DNA of 64,000 nt, taken from assembly GCF_000203795.2 (NCBI RefSeq), contig NW_006281102.1, forward strand, positions 848,567 to 912,566. Reading direction: 5' to 3'. The DNA is from Batrachochytrium dendrobatidis JAM81. Its lineage: Eukaryota; Chytridiomycota; Chytridiomycetes; Rhizophydiales. Below are positions 44,417 to 55,960 of the stretch, one piece after another. The translations under genes were made by a program, and so were the position numbers. Numbering within the stretch: the first letter of the stretch is position 1; every line of letters starts with the position of its first letter. Below the pieces are notes generated by a model. The model did not search any database and had not been told where the DNA came from. It saw only the letters and a program-made list of their open reading frames with translations.

Positions 44417-45010
44417 GTGTTTTGGATTATCCAAAGCATATCTATTTTTGGAGTTTTTTATTTATCAGTCTAGTCTTACATTGCATTTATAAACTCACGC
44501 CTGCGTCTGGATTTACAATCTGTTCAACAGGTTTATATATTCAAAATACAATATGATGGATTGAACGTTAATGTGTAATGCCCACTTTCTGGGCAAGCAA
44601 GCATTTATTAATATAAATACTTGCATGACCAAGCTATTACTTTGTTGTTTCAGCAATGAGAGTATAAAATACACACTGTGAGATTATCCAATAGTGAATG
44701 AGCGTATCGGTTGAGAACAGTCGCCTTGGTATTTACGTCACGATTTGCTCTAGCGTAGCACCAAGAATGGCTTGACTGGGAAATTATCGAGTCTATTATT
44801 TACGATTGCATACACATTTAGATTCATAGTTTATATACTAATTGAACTGGGCTGAGTTTTCACGGCCCAGATGATCTGTTGGTTAGAGTCGATATGAGCT
44901 GTGGTAGATGCGTGCAAATAAAGCAACTTGTATTACAAATCCAGGATAACAAGTTGTAGTCAAGCAGTGAGTTGGCACTTTACCAAACTACGACCAACAC
45001 TTCTAAACCC
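44417..45010. other. Intergenic, no gene seen
   Basis: 594 bases between two genes on the same strand. No repeat copy and no coding potential recognised; it should contain the NMA111 promoter. Confidence 0.45.
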
Positions 45011-48000
45011 ATGTATAAGATGGATATGGGAGAGACTGGATCCTATTTAGACTCGGACATTGATGGGGTGAGTTGCACTGTCGATACTGCTGCTGCTTTG
45101 ATGAGTGCTTGACATGGCCTGTTGTTTACTATCCATTCATGCTGACCTTGCCAACCAACACCCTTATCCACTGATAATCTGATCTTTATTGCTGTCATGT
45201 CTATGAAAGGTTGGGGCTATTTCACAAGATGCAACTGGAACGGCTGAGCCTGCTCCATTGATAGCCAACAGTCCTCGATGGGAGGAAACCCTCAACAAGA
45301 TCATCCCTGCTATTGTTAGTATTCGTATGATATGCGTCAGAAATTTTGGTAAGGTGCTCATTTCATTATTTGTTACATTCCATTTGTTCCTGTGGATTGA
45401 TGTATATTGCTTGCATGCATCTAAAGATTTGGGTTCTAAAATGCCTTGTTATTCTATGAATAAACCGTCACGGAAACAAACCTTGATTGATACTTTTTAG
45501 ACACGGAATCTCAACGCACGTCCCAAGCTACTGGATTCATTGTGGACAAGAAACAGGGGGTGAGTTGTCTGCAGTTAAAGGGTTGATTGAATTGATACTA
45601 ATTGGTTGAATATAGATCATATTGTCAAATCGGCATGTGGTTCAGCCAGGTATTTGGTCTTTACCTTTTCATCAAAATATGATCGATTGTTTGAACCCAT
45701 GCTAAACCCAAATATGGTTTTGTTTAATAGGACCTATTCTTGCTGATATGATTCTTAATCAATCGAAAGAGGAGGTGCGGTTAACACCTATATACAGAGA
45801 CCCAGGTTAGTGTCTTTTGCAAACTACATCTAGCAATGCAGTGAATCGCAGATTAACTTTTCTGGTTGATATCTAATAGTGCATGATTTTGGGTTTTTCA
45901 AATTTGACGTTTCTGCTGTAAAATACATGAAGGTAAAATTGACATAGTTTACCTTGATTGGTATGCATTTCTGACTTTTTTGTAGATTCAAGAGATTCCA
46001 TTAGAGCCCGCCTTGGTTAGAGTCGGACTGGATATCCGTGTAGTAAGTGACTGTCCAACTTTTAATTTTAAATACGAATCCAGTATATTGATTGATTCTG
46101 TTAAATTAATATAGGTAGGAAATGATAGTGGTGAAAGGTTGAGTATATTGAGCGGCACAATGGCTCGTTTAGATAGAAAGGCGCCAAACTATGGAGCTGG
46201 AAGATTCAATGACTGGAATACATTCTATTATCAAGCCGCCTCAATGACATCTGGAGGAAGCTCAGGATCACCCGTGATTGATGTAGATGGCAATGCAATT
46301 GCGTTAAATGCTGGAGGTGCAACGCAGTCTGCAACCAGTTTTTTTCTGCCCCTGGATCGTGTCGTTCGAGTATTAAAACTAATTCAAGCTGGTCACTCGA
46401 TTCCTCGTGGCACAATTCAGACAATATTTCAATATACTGCATATGATGAGATCAAGCGACTTGGACTTGATACCGACATTGAAACTCTTGTCAGACAGTC
46501 GTTTCCAGAGAACACGGGCATGCTGACTGTCAGACAGGTTATTCCTAAAGGACCAGCAGATAAACTTCTTGAAGCTGGAGACGTTTTACTTCGAATCAAT
46601 GACGAATTGATCACTAGCTTTGTTCCCATGGAAGAGATATGGGACTCTAATGTTGGTCAGTCCATCAAAGTGTTGGTACAACGAGGACCTGATATCAAAG
46701 AGGTAAATATTACTGTTCAGGATCTACATTCTATCACACCCAACAGATATCTTGAAGTCAGCGGTGGTATTTTGCATGAGCTTTCATATCAAATGGCGCG
46801 CAGCTATATTGTTCCTACTGGTGGTGTATTTGTTGCTGGAGCAGGATACATGTTGGGTCTTTCTGGCGTATCTAAGCGGTGCATCATTGAAAGCCTCAAC
46901 AACAAACCCACACCCACTCTTGATGCGTTTATTGAAGTCATGGGATCACTCAAGGATAATGAGCGAGTGTCTTTTAGATTCCATCAGTTGAGTGATATCA
47001 ACAAGTCCAAAACCTCTATTATTTTGGCCGATAGAAGATGGCACGATTTCAAAGTAGCTGTTCGGGATGATACGACTGGACTGTGGAACTACACAACGTT
47101 GCCTCCTTGTTCTGGCGAAGCTGTTCTTGAATTCCACTCTGCCACGCATCTCACCTTGGACGACAGTCTTGGCCCAGCAAAAATTGTCATTCCATCATTG
47201 GTTCATGTTGCTTTTTACCTTCCATTTAAAATTGATGGAGTTGTTGCGCAAATCCATACAGGCGTTGGAGTAGTGCTAGATGCTAAATGCGGATTGATTT
47301 TGGTTGACCGCAATACAATCCCTACATCTATTGGCGACATTCTTCTTACATTTTCCAACAGCATCATTATACCCGGAAAGATCATTTATCTTCATCAAAT
47401 ATTTAACTTTGGTATTGTGTCCTACGATACCTCTCTGCTTGGCGACACGTTTGTTCGCTCTGTGACTATTTCTCCCAAAGAACTATCACAGGCCGATTCA
47501 GTGCATTTAGTTTGCTTGTCAAAATCTTATCAACCCATTGTACGTAAAACTGTTGTGACCAACATCAGGCAGTTCTTTGTCAATGAAGGCGTTCCTCCAA
47601 CCTACCGTGCAATGAATGTCGAAGGAATTGAGCTGGAAAATCCTGTATCACAAGGCGGAGTATTGACAACTGAGGATGGCCAGGTACAGGGATTTTATGC
47701 AGCCTACACCAAACATGGATCAAAATCTAGCGGTGAGTTTTATATGGGTTTATCAATGAGTGTCGTGATTCCAGTCTTGGATGCGTTGAGGACTCCAGAC
47801 AATATTGCCAGCATGAGTGGGAGTAATGGTGTGCGTCACAACTTGATATTGCCTAGTATGAAAACACTCGAGGTAGAGATGACGTATACTCAAGTTGCTC
47901 ATGCGCGGATCATGGGCTTGACAGATGCATGGGTGAAGCGTATTGAATCATCACACCTCAGTCGCCGAAATGTGATTGTCATTCGACGAGTGACGTCGGG

Positions 48001-48550
48001 AACAACTGCATCAGACCTTGTTAATGCTGGAGATATCATTTTGTCGGTCAATGGCAAACCCGCTACACAGTTTTCAGACATTACTAGCCATTACGACCAA
48101 TCGCATCTTGAATTGGTACTGCTACGCGATGGAAAAGAAATGCACGTCAACACGCCTCTTTCGACTATGTTGGTAAGTGGAACAGAACGAGTTGTTGGAT
48201 GGGCTGGAGCCATCTTTCAAATGCCACACAAGGCCGTGTACCAGCAACTCAATCACGTACCGTCTGGGGTTCTCTGCTCAGTGGTGTATGATGGTTCACC
48301 TTCACAGCTCTATGCATTGCATCCACTAACATGGGTGACGGAAGTCAATGGTATCCCCACACCCAATCTTGATGAGTTCTTGGTACAAATCATGAAGGTG
48401 AAAAAAGACACATTTGTTAGACTGTCGACTGTGAGTTCAACACGATTTGTCAAGGTCATTGCACTAAGACCAAATGATCATTACTTTGGCATGTGGGAAA
48501 TTGTGAGGGATACTTCTGTTGCTAGCACTTGGCGTCTATCAAGCTTTTAA
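45011..48550 (+). CDS. NMA111: HtrA-like nuclear serine protease NMA111
   Basis: Eight exons: 45011-45067, 45210-45348, 45501-45559, 45616-45649, 45731-45805, 45880-45932, 45986-46042 and 46115-48550 (969 residues; yeast Nma111/Ynm3 is about 1000). WEETLNKIIPAIVSI is the family's start of the protease domain. The triad is visible: His in LSNRHVV (about 92), Asp in HDFGFFKFD (about 124) and Ser in GGSSGSPV (about 208). Four PDZ-like regions follow in a duplicated degenerate protease/PDZ arrangement (for example LEAGDVLLRINDE and VNAGDIILSVNGKP). The enzyme is a pro-apoptotic, heat-stress nuclear HtrA. Six of the seven upstream exons are under 80 bases, whereas the last is 2.4 kb. Confidence 0.94.
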
Positions 48551-48878
48551 TTGAGTTTTGCATTATTCTGTCAATGCTTTAAATATATACTGGGGAAAAT
48601 ATGGCTGTATAATGTAGATTTATAGCCGTATTCACGTAAAGTGAAACACCTGCCTTTATTTTACTTGAAATAGCCAATGATCAAATAGTCGTTGTGCTTT
48701 CCTACTACAAATGATTGCTTCTTGAATAAATACAACAACCATTATATGATTCTCACAGTCAAACTATAGTTTTAAACGAGATTGTCCTCATTTATAAGTC
48801 GTGTATCGTGCAATGAACAAGCTGAATTCAGTTATTAAGTTATAAAAATATATTTATACACAGTGTCAAAAAATGCTA
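48551..48878. other. Gap between NMA111 and tRNA-Leu, holds MITE copy H
   Basis: Apart from the element at 48621, only AT-rich DNA is seen. Confidence 0.45.
48621..48830 (+). mobile_element. MITE copy H (one end visible)
   Basis: TATAGCCGTATTCACGTAAA followed by GTGAAACACC is an almost consensus left end. The interior shares CAAACTATAGTTTTAAACG with copies A and D. A right terminal repeat is not seen, so the right edge is approximate. It ends about 50 bases before the tRNA. Confidence 0.65.
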
Positions 48879-48960
48879 GGACGGATGGCCGAGCGGTCTA
48901 AGGCGCTACGTTCAGGTCGTAGTCTTGAAAAAGGCGTGGGTTCGAATCCCACTCCGTTCA
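48879..48960 (+). tRNA. tRNA-Leu (CAG)
   Basis: An 82-nt type II tRNA. The acceptor stem GGACGGA pairs with TCCGTTC, with one G-T pair and discriminator A. The D-arm is TGGCCGAGCGGTCTAAGGC. The anticodon arm CTACG-TTCAGGT-CGTAG gives anticodon CAG at 48913-48915, which reads CUG. A long variable arm follows, and the T-arm is GTGGG-TTCGAAT-CCCAC. CCA is not encoded, as normal in eukaryotes. There is no intron. A short T run (CTTTTG) just downstream is the pol III terminator. Leu identity (A73, long variable arm) suggests that CUG is read as Leu, not Ser. Confidence 0.95.
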
Positions 48961-49026
48961 CTTTTGCTTGTATATACTTTTTAGACCAGTTTTAAATCAA
49001 TAGTTTTAATCTCGATTATTTATCAT

Positions 49027-50903
49027 TCACAAAAATTTTGTTCCTTTCATCTGTAAAGGAAAGTATTCTTGGTCTACTGGTCCGTTATGATCGGGGTTGT
49101 AAATATATCCAGCACCATACCCGACTTGCTGCAAAAGCTGCGTAGGTGCATTCCTTAAATGCAGAGGAACGGGATATGCATGTGAATTCATAATCGTATC
49201 CTTGACCTTTTTTACAGCCCGGTACGTTTCAACGCTTTTGGGAGCTCTTGCCAAATACTGTATACGGATATACAATCAATTCAACTGATGAGCAAGTTTA
49301 ATTTTTACAACGCCATCCAATTGTTCAAAAATAAAATAACTACCGTTACACAGTGCGCAAGAATGGCATCACACTCGGGCATGCCAATAACCTGACAGGC
49401 TTGGTATGTCGACATGGCTAACGTCAATGCAGAGGAGTCGGCTAGTCCGATATCCTCTGAAGCAAACCTGACCAACCTTCTAGCAACATACAACGGATCC
49501 TCACCAGCAAAGATCATTCTTCCCATCCAGTATAAAGCAGCATCCGCATCTGATCCTCGCATGCTTTTATGTAAAGCGGATATGATGTTGTAATGCTCTT
49601 CGCCATCATGATCGTAAAGAAGATGCGATTTAGATAGAGCAAGCTGCACAGCTGGCAGAGTGAGTTGATCAAGTTTTGAATGAACTGCAGCATCAAGTGC
49701 CATTTCCAGAGCATTTATGGATACTCTTGCATCACCGTCACACATTGTTGATATGTATGCAATGACATTGTCTGGAATGACAAATGGCGAATCTGGTTTT
49801 GTTGAAAACGGTGTTGATGACAACTCTGTTGATAGATTCTCTTGAGAAGGTGTAGGATGGTCAAGTTTGAGAATAGGATTGGTATCAGATCCATCCTTGG
49901 ATACAACTGCAAGCTTAATTTTTGCTGCACGTCGGAGAATCTGACACAAGGATGCAGATTCGTATTTGTCCATCACGAATACTTTACACCTGGACAGCAG
50001 TGCTGCATTTACCCTAAACGATGGATTCTCGGTCGTTGCTGCGATAAATGTAAACTCTCCTTGCTCAACAGGAGGGAGAAAGAAATCTTGCTGAGCCTTT
50101 GTGAACCTATGAATCTCATCCAGAAACAATATAGATTTCTAAAGCAGGCTGTTTTAGCAACAGAATCGATTGGTGACAAAACCAAGAATCGGTTTCTATA
50201 CAGCCAGCTCACCTTTCCTGTAAGCTTTCTTTGAGTTCGTGCTTCCTCACAAGACTTTCGGACATCTGAAACATTGTGAATGGTGGCAGACATTTCCTTA
50301 AAATGTACTCCAAGTTCTTTGGCTGCATAGTGTAGATCCATAATTCAGTCGAGTCAGTACATAGTGCAATCTAATACTCTGACTAGCAACTGCCTATTAC
50401 TTGAATATGCCATCAGCGAGAATGAATCTACACTTACCAATAATACGAGCCAAAGTTGTTTTTCCAGACCCAGGAGGTCCCCACAGAATCATACAAGGAA
50501 CTTTTTTTGATTCAATCAACTGCCGCAACAATGAAGTCTGACCCACAACTGCTTCATGTCCAAAAAACTCGTTGAGGGATGTTGGACGAGCGAGATCAGC
50601 CAATGGTCTGTACACATGCGGTGGTTTATAAACACTCATGAGAGTATTGCCAATGTCATTCTGTATGGGCTCTTTATAACCATCAAGTTCATCTCTTGAT
50701 CGTTTGTGATTGGGACTCTTTAGAAACTGAAGTTTGGTTTGCATCTGAAATAACTTGGGCTGACACGTTGCTGTCTGCTGTTGGAGAGGTGGGCTTGCAG
50801 TGTGTTTCTCGCAGCTTGCATCCAAGTGTGTGTTGATATCTGCCTCACTGACAGACCTATTGCAGACTGGGCACTGCACCATTGCTCTAGTTGGGTCATG
50901 CAT
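49027..50903 (-). CDS. MGS1: WRNIP1/MGS1 AAA+ ATPase (replication maintenance)
   Basis: Four exons: 50903-50438, 50322-50213, 50138-49344 and 49257-49027 (533 residues; the second Met, MVQCPVCNR, may be the true start). The N-terminal UBZ4 zinc finger is CPVCNRSVSEADINTHLDAS with its final Cys. The AAA+ core follows: RPTSLNEFFGHEAVVG, Walker A ILWGPPGSGKTTLARIIA, HFKEMSAT, Walker B SILFLDEIHRF, and sensor 1 FIAATTENPSFRVNAALLSR. The C-terminal part, RRLVRFASEDIGLAD, YLARAPKSVETYRAV and PVPLHLRNAPTQL, is the RarA/MgsA family hallmark. WRNIP1/Mgs1 binds ubiquitinated PCNA and acts at stalled forks with polymerase delta. No domain is missing. Confidence 0.94.
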
Positions 50904-51591
50904 GGATCGCTTTAATTTTGGTCAGGTATTCTTTTCACTATTGCCAAGAATCTGATAAACTCGAATGTGTTTCAAGTGGTATGTCCAGCAATCAGAAATG
51001 AAATATGTTTAATGGCTCAAGTCAATGATATTCACAATTCTTCAATCAACACAAAATCAAGCATCGGTTTGAATTGGAATGATTTCCACTCTGGCATAGT
51101 TATGGATTGTGCGATCTGAATGAAAAGACAGTCGAGATTGAACACATGTAGGATTTATTGGAGTAAAGATGTGAACATTGGTTCAATTGTTTATACAAAC
51201 TGAGCACAAAGACCAACACACTAAAAGAGTTCAAAAGACACCGTGTTGGCTTGAACCAACTTCCTCATTAGATTTACAAAACTCAAATAGTAGATATAGA
51301 TTTGGTTTTATTAGAATAACTACGTCAAAGAAATACTAGATAAAAATATTCATGCTTGGTAAAGCTATTTGAATTGCATCAATGTATGCAGTGCGAGACC
51401 AGCTATTTAAAATGGTTTCAAATAGCCTGAATGGTCTTGAAAGAACGGCTTTTTGCCATATTTTGGATAGTGTAATAATGCCGCATGTAAAAATCATGGC
51501 CAGATACCATCATTGGGAATTCACAAACGATTCTAAATAATACAAGTACAGTTAGAAATGTATCTACACTAAACACAATTCAAAATATGAT
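50904..51591. other. Intergenic, no gene seen
   Basis: 688 AT-rich bases between two minus-strand genes. No element copy or RNA recognised. Confidence 0.45.
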
Positions 51592-52984
51592 TTAAAACAC
51601 TTGCTTTGTTGACACCTTTTTGCCTATTGAATCAAATACAAAGATATTACCAATTGAGATTAGCATACAAGACATTTTTGAGTTTTTTAGTGAAAAAAAC
51701 AAAGTGATACATACGCATCAGTAGATATATTGGTAGCACAATGATCCATAGACAAGATAAGATGCAAATAACCCATACAAACGTCGAGCGAGAAAGTCTG
51801 CTTAGTGTATGACTCGAGTATACCGAGACCTTGGCAGCTTTTTGCGGAAATGAAATTTTAATTTTGTGCATATAGCCAGTTTGGCGAACAGCAAATTCCA
51901 GTGCACAAGAGAGTTCGTTAAAATCCCAAAGAGGTTGTTTTGTCAGATGGATTCTAGATTATTTGATTGTACAATTCAGATATGATTTTAGCACATTGCA
52001 TCACAGTATAGATACGCTTTGAGTTGGAGGTAAAATAGTAGTTACTCTTTCCAAATGTGATCAGAACGTGTGTAGTCTTCAAGAGTTTCTCTTAGATTGC
52101 GAGGACTGGCATTTTTGTCGGGCACACATACAATTCGCGACCAATAAGTGGACATGAGACGAGTGACATCAATCTTGATTCTGAAATCAGAAACATCTTC
52201 TTGACGAGAAGTGGTACGACTTTCGCCATCTCTTACTTCCTCAATGTATTTAGTTTCTGTATGATAGCCATGAATGTCTACCATTAGACGTGGATTCTGA
52301 AGATTAGACATGAAGAATCTCCATAATTCATCCGGCTAATTGATAGATTGACACAGTACAAGTTAGACCAAGACAACAATCTATGGAACAGGACAAATAA
52401 AAGATGGCTTGCATTTTTGTCTAGCTTTGAATCATGGGATTCAATATTCATGGAAGAACTAGATTGAATAATCTCGGCATCGGAGTATGCACCCAGAGCA
52501 GGACAGTTTTGAGGGTAACTAATAATATATGCAGACATAAAGGTCAGTTGCCAAGACTTGAGTTGTACAAAGCCAATTAGCAAAGAAACCAATGTATGAC
52601 TACAACAGTCAACACTTACAGAACACTACCAGTAGGAATGATGGACACATCAAAGTAATCAGGAGGTAAACTGGGAGGAATACTAGGAGCAGTTGGATAC
52701 AAAGTGGAAGGACCAGCAGAGCCAGACAGTGTTTCTTGCAAGGCAGTGTCATAAGAAGGAGGAGGAGCATATGAGTCTACTGGTAAAGCATACGAGTCTA
52801 CTGGTAAAGCAGGAGCATCTGGCATTGAGTAAGCGGATGATCCGACAGCAGAAGCAGTGAGAGGTGAAGCAAAAGGATCGGATAACAGAGCAGCCTTTGA
52901 GCAGCCAGAATGGGATGAATCCATCAGTTGGTTTGAACAAGGTTCCAAGAGAGGGTCAATCGGACTGCAGCCATGCGAATGCAT
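51592..52984 (-). CDS. Conserved fungal membrane protein of unknown function
   Basis: Five exons: 52984-52620, 52518-52413, 52335-52046, 51953-51715 and 51623-51592 (343 residues); phases close. The N-terminal half is Pro/Ser/Ala-rich with repeated PVDSYA units, then PPDYFDVSIIPTGSVL. The middle has PDELWRFFMSNLQNPRLMVD, DFRIKIDVTRL and YWSRIVCVPDK, a layout I recall from uncharacterised fungal proteins. Close to the C-terminus there is a Trp-rich membrane segment (FVWVICILSCLWIIVLPIYL), with a short basic cytosolic end (MRKKVSTKQVF). It is therefore probably anchored near its tail, facing the cytosol. The intron after exon 2 seems to use a GC donor (AAT|GCAAGC). An upstream 5'-UTR intron is likely (GTAAGC at about 53051, acceptor CTTACAG). 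Confidence 0.72.
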
Positions 52985-53114
52985 TCCTAAGATGAATTCG
53001 ACCTGTAAGCTAAAGCCACGTGTAAGCCATGGCAGTTGTATCGATCCATAAGAGCATAAAGGGACGCTTACGAAGCACAAGCGGTTGCAAGTGGCGGTTT
53101 GGACTTATCCAACA

Positions 53115-55592
53115 ATGAACGATCCACTGCAGCATCCAAAACGCATTCTGATTATTGGTGGTGGAGTCGCAGGTTTGACCTTGGCTCTTGGCATCAGACA
53201 ACTCTCTCAGCTGCATGGCTTGAATCTGCTGCCTGTTATATACGAGGCTACGACCACTTACACTGACAGGGGTCAGCATTTGATGATATGGAAGTGGGCT
53301 GTTGAGGGGTTGCTGGATCTGGGACTGGGTAAGCGTCTTGGTTCCATTGGCTGGCCTGTAGTCAAGTTCACTTCCTTGGATGCTTCGTCTAGAGAAGAGC
53401 TAGTGCGATGGCCATCTTTCCCACCTGCAACTGCAACTAGCTCGACCATCCCTTCTCTGTTTAGAGGCTCTGGTTCGGCTTCTGTTGCTTCCAGCGCTCT
53501 GCTAGATCCTGCTGGAAAACATCCTGCTAAACCCTCAGCCAAGGACTTGGACCCAGAGGCTGGTGTCCGAGTCACCACTGGTGATGCTTCCATGGACGAA
53601 CATGCTTATTTACCCCCACTCTTGGGTCTGCGTAAACCTGACCTGTTGCGGCTACTCATGACTGCTCTGGCTGGTCATGAGGATCTTGTTTCTAGTCTTG
53701 ATTTGGCTGTTAAAGGCGCCAATAATAACGACTATGCCTACTATTTGCAAGCCCAACAGGCCAGGATTCGTCGTGGCTCTGTTCCCATCTCTCCCTCAAA
53801 TACTGCTGCTCCTGAATCTGAAATCCCTACTGGTTTGCTGGGTGATTTGGCCCATGCCAACTGGTTTCTTGATGAGGGATTTGACACGAGCGTTCCTAAT
53901 CTTCATATGGGCCATGAATTGGAATCTTATGCCATCTCTTCAGATACTGGAAAAGTCACTGTGCGCTTTACCAACGGCGTAACAGATTCTGGCTTCATGC
54001 TGATTGGTGCCGATGGTCTTTATTCTAAAGTCAGAGAAATGCTACTCGCTGGTCGTGTTCATGCACAGCATTCTGGAACAGCTCTTATAACTGGCATCTG
54101 TCGTACTTACATGCCTCCTGCTGATGTTCCCACCGAATTCGAAGATGGTACTGCTATTCCAACCCTCAGTCGTGATGCATTGCTCAAGTTTTGTCCTGAT
54201 GGCTCATCTCAATCTTATATTGATCGTGGACTCTCATTCGGTGTCACTAATATCGGAAATGGATTTTTGGGTTGGAACATGATTGTATCGCAGCAGCATC
54301 AAGGCCAAGTAATTGGTGATTATGTACGGGCCAAGCGTCGTCGTGATGTCGGTAGTACTATCGCTACAATGTCTACAGGAATGGGTGCAATCACCGGATT
54401 GACCGTTGATGGCATGCATCTAACTTCAAACGTGTCTTCTTCAAGCGTAGATGAGTGGATGGTGCCTTCTGGAAGAAATTCGAGTATGGAACTACCCGAA
54501 CATGCAAATCAAAGCAATTCCAGTGTTGCAACCAAGTCCGAGTATTCTACCACCGAAAAAGTGAAAGTAGACGACAAGACTGAAACGGTCGATGCGACTG
54601 ATGCGACTACTTTTTCTACAATAGTCAATGCTCAGTCTGAAGAGAAACGAGATGTATCTCATCCTGTTATTATGGTCCATACTGCCGCTGCTTTACGGCG
54701 GGACCAAGATAATCATGCTTCAAAGATTTCAAATTCCTCCGAGGCTCCATCTACCACCCAAAGTCGCATTGTTAATCTACCCGACTTTGAAGACACTGCC
54801 TTTGTGTCTGGTGAAGAGTCGCGCGGTCTTGCATTGCATCTGCTCATGAAAAGATCAACCTTGCCATCAGAGGCATCTGTGCTAGTTGCTAGGACTGATA
54901 CTGGGTTTATTGCTGCATTCGATAATATGGATATGGGTGAAGCAACTCCCTACTCTTACTCCTCACCCAACTTTCATCCAGGCCGAGTGCTGTTGATTGG
55001 AGATGCTGCGCATGGTGTCGCAACTGCAGCACATGGAAGTGTAGGCGCATCTTTGGCCATTGCAGATGCCGTTGTATTGTGCAAACTGATAGGCCATTAC
55101 ATGAAGCAGGATGAATCGTTAATTTCTCAATCGAGCGCTGCACCCACACCTGCACCTGCATCGTCAGTGATGAACCCAACTGTGACCTCGGCAGCCGTAT
55201 CAGCTGTATCATCTTTTTCCACAACAATCTACAATGGATCTCAAGTTGTAGAAAGTGTGATTGGGCCCATGATATACGATGCATCAGCGGAGCCAGAACC
55301 CGTAAGAGATGGTAGCGAGCTCGATTCAGATAGTTTACGACTTAAAGTGATTAGCAGCAAATTTATGGCATTAAGAATGCCAGTAGGAAACGCATGCTGC
55401 TACGATGCAAGAGCAGAGCTAACTTGGAAGATGCATGAGGAGGGGCTATGGAAAAATCTGGTCAAAATGAGTATTGGATATACATGGGCTCGATCTACTT
55501 ATCAGCAGATGCTGACACGGGGAGCACCAGTAATGCATGCTGGTGGGGACGATGAGGACGGAATTGTATGGCCAAAACTCTCAAAACTGTAA
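53115..55592 (+). CDS. Oversized FAD-dependent monooxygenase
   Basis: One uninterrupted frame of 825 residues from MNDPLQHPKR. RILIIGGGVAGLTLALG (about 10-26) is the FAD-binding GxGxxG motif. LIGADGLYSKVREML (about 295) is the DG motif that holds FAD and NAD(P)H. RVLLIGDAAHGVATAAHGSV (about 624) is the GD motif. This is the PHBH/salicylate-hydroxylase group, which hydroxylates aromatic or polyketide-type substrates. Those enzymes are usually 380-500 residues; here long Ser/Thr/Ala-rich inserts (about 100-160, 420-560 and 675-740) separate the motifs. It has no introns, unlike nearly all its neighbours. The start is back to back with the previous gene, 130 bases away. The substrate is unknown; the TTG at 53085 is an unlikely start. 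Confidence 0.85.
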   Translation: MNDPLQHPKRILIIGGGVAGLTLALGIRQLSQLHGLNLLPVIYEATTTYTDRGQHLMIWKWAVEGLLDLGLGKRLGSIGWPVVKFTSLDASSREELVRWPSFPPATATSSTIPSLFRGSGSASVASSALLDPAGKHPAKPSAKDLDPEAGVRVTTGDASMDEHAYLPPLLGLRKPDLLRLLMTALAGHEDLVSSLDLAVKGANNNDYAYYLQAQQARIRRGSVPISPSNTAAPESEIPTGLLGDLAHANWFLDEGFDTSVPNLHMGHELESYAISSDTGKVTVRFTNGVTDSGFMLIGADGLYSKVREMLLAGRVHAQHSGTALITGICRTYMPPADVPTEFEDGTAIPTLSRDALLKFCPDGSSQSYIDRGLSFGVTNIGNGFLGWNMIVSQQHQGQVIGDYVRAKRRRDVGSTIATMSTGMGAITGLTVDGMHLTSNVSSSSVDEWMVPSGRNSSMELPEHANQSNSSVATKSEYSTTEKVKVDDKTETVDATDATTFSTIVNAQSEEKRDVSHPVIMVHTAAALRRDQDNHASKISNSSEAPSTTQSRIVNLPDFEDTAFVSGEESRGLALHLLMKRSTLPSEASVLVARTDTGFIAAFDNMDMGEATPYSYSSPNFHPGRVLLIGDAAHGVATAAHGSVGASLAIADAVVLCKLIGHYMKQDESLISQSSAAPTPAPASSVMNPTVTSAAVSAVSSFSTTIYNGSQVVESVIGPMIYDASAEPEPVRDGSELDSDSLRLKVISSKFMALRMPVGNACCYDARAELTWKMHEEGLWKNLVKMSIGYTWARSTYQQMLTRGAPVMHAGGDDEDGIVWPKLSKL

Positions 55593-55742
55593 TAGATGCA
55601 ACCAGGCTGATCTTGTTGAATCCTCAGCTGGGCTGCATTACAACAATGACTACTACCGAGTTTTTTGATCTATCTAGAAAATGAAAGCATGATAACTACA
55701 TTTTAAAACATTTATCGGCATGGCAACACAAGTGTTGCAATA

Positions 55743-55935
55743 TACAGTTGTGTTCACGTAAAATAGAACCCTAAATCAATGACCAATCATGATGATCACC
55801 AAACTGACTGGCTAGTATTATTTAAACTCTTTAGTTGACTGGCCTTTCTCGTGGTGATTGGCATAAAAACAATTGTTGCACTCGTATATTGGGGTTTAAA
55901 GTGGGTGTATTGACCATCACAACAATATAGTTTAC
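55743..55935 (+). mobile_element. MITE copy I (one end visible)
   Basis: TACAGTTGTGTTCACGTAAA followed by ATAGAACCCTAAATCA is a family left end. The interior shares CTGGC.AGTATTATTTAAACTC and TGGTGATTGGCATAAAAACAA with copies C and D. The right end is not seen. It fills the 368-base gap between two convergent genes (55593-55960). Confidence 0.6.
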
Positions 55936-55960
55936 CAAATGTATATTTAGCAAAATGGCT

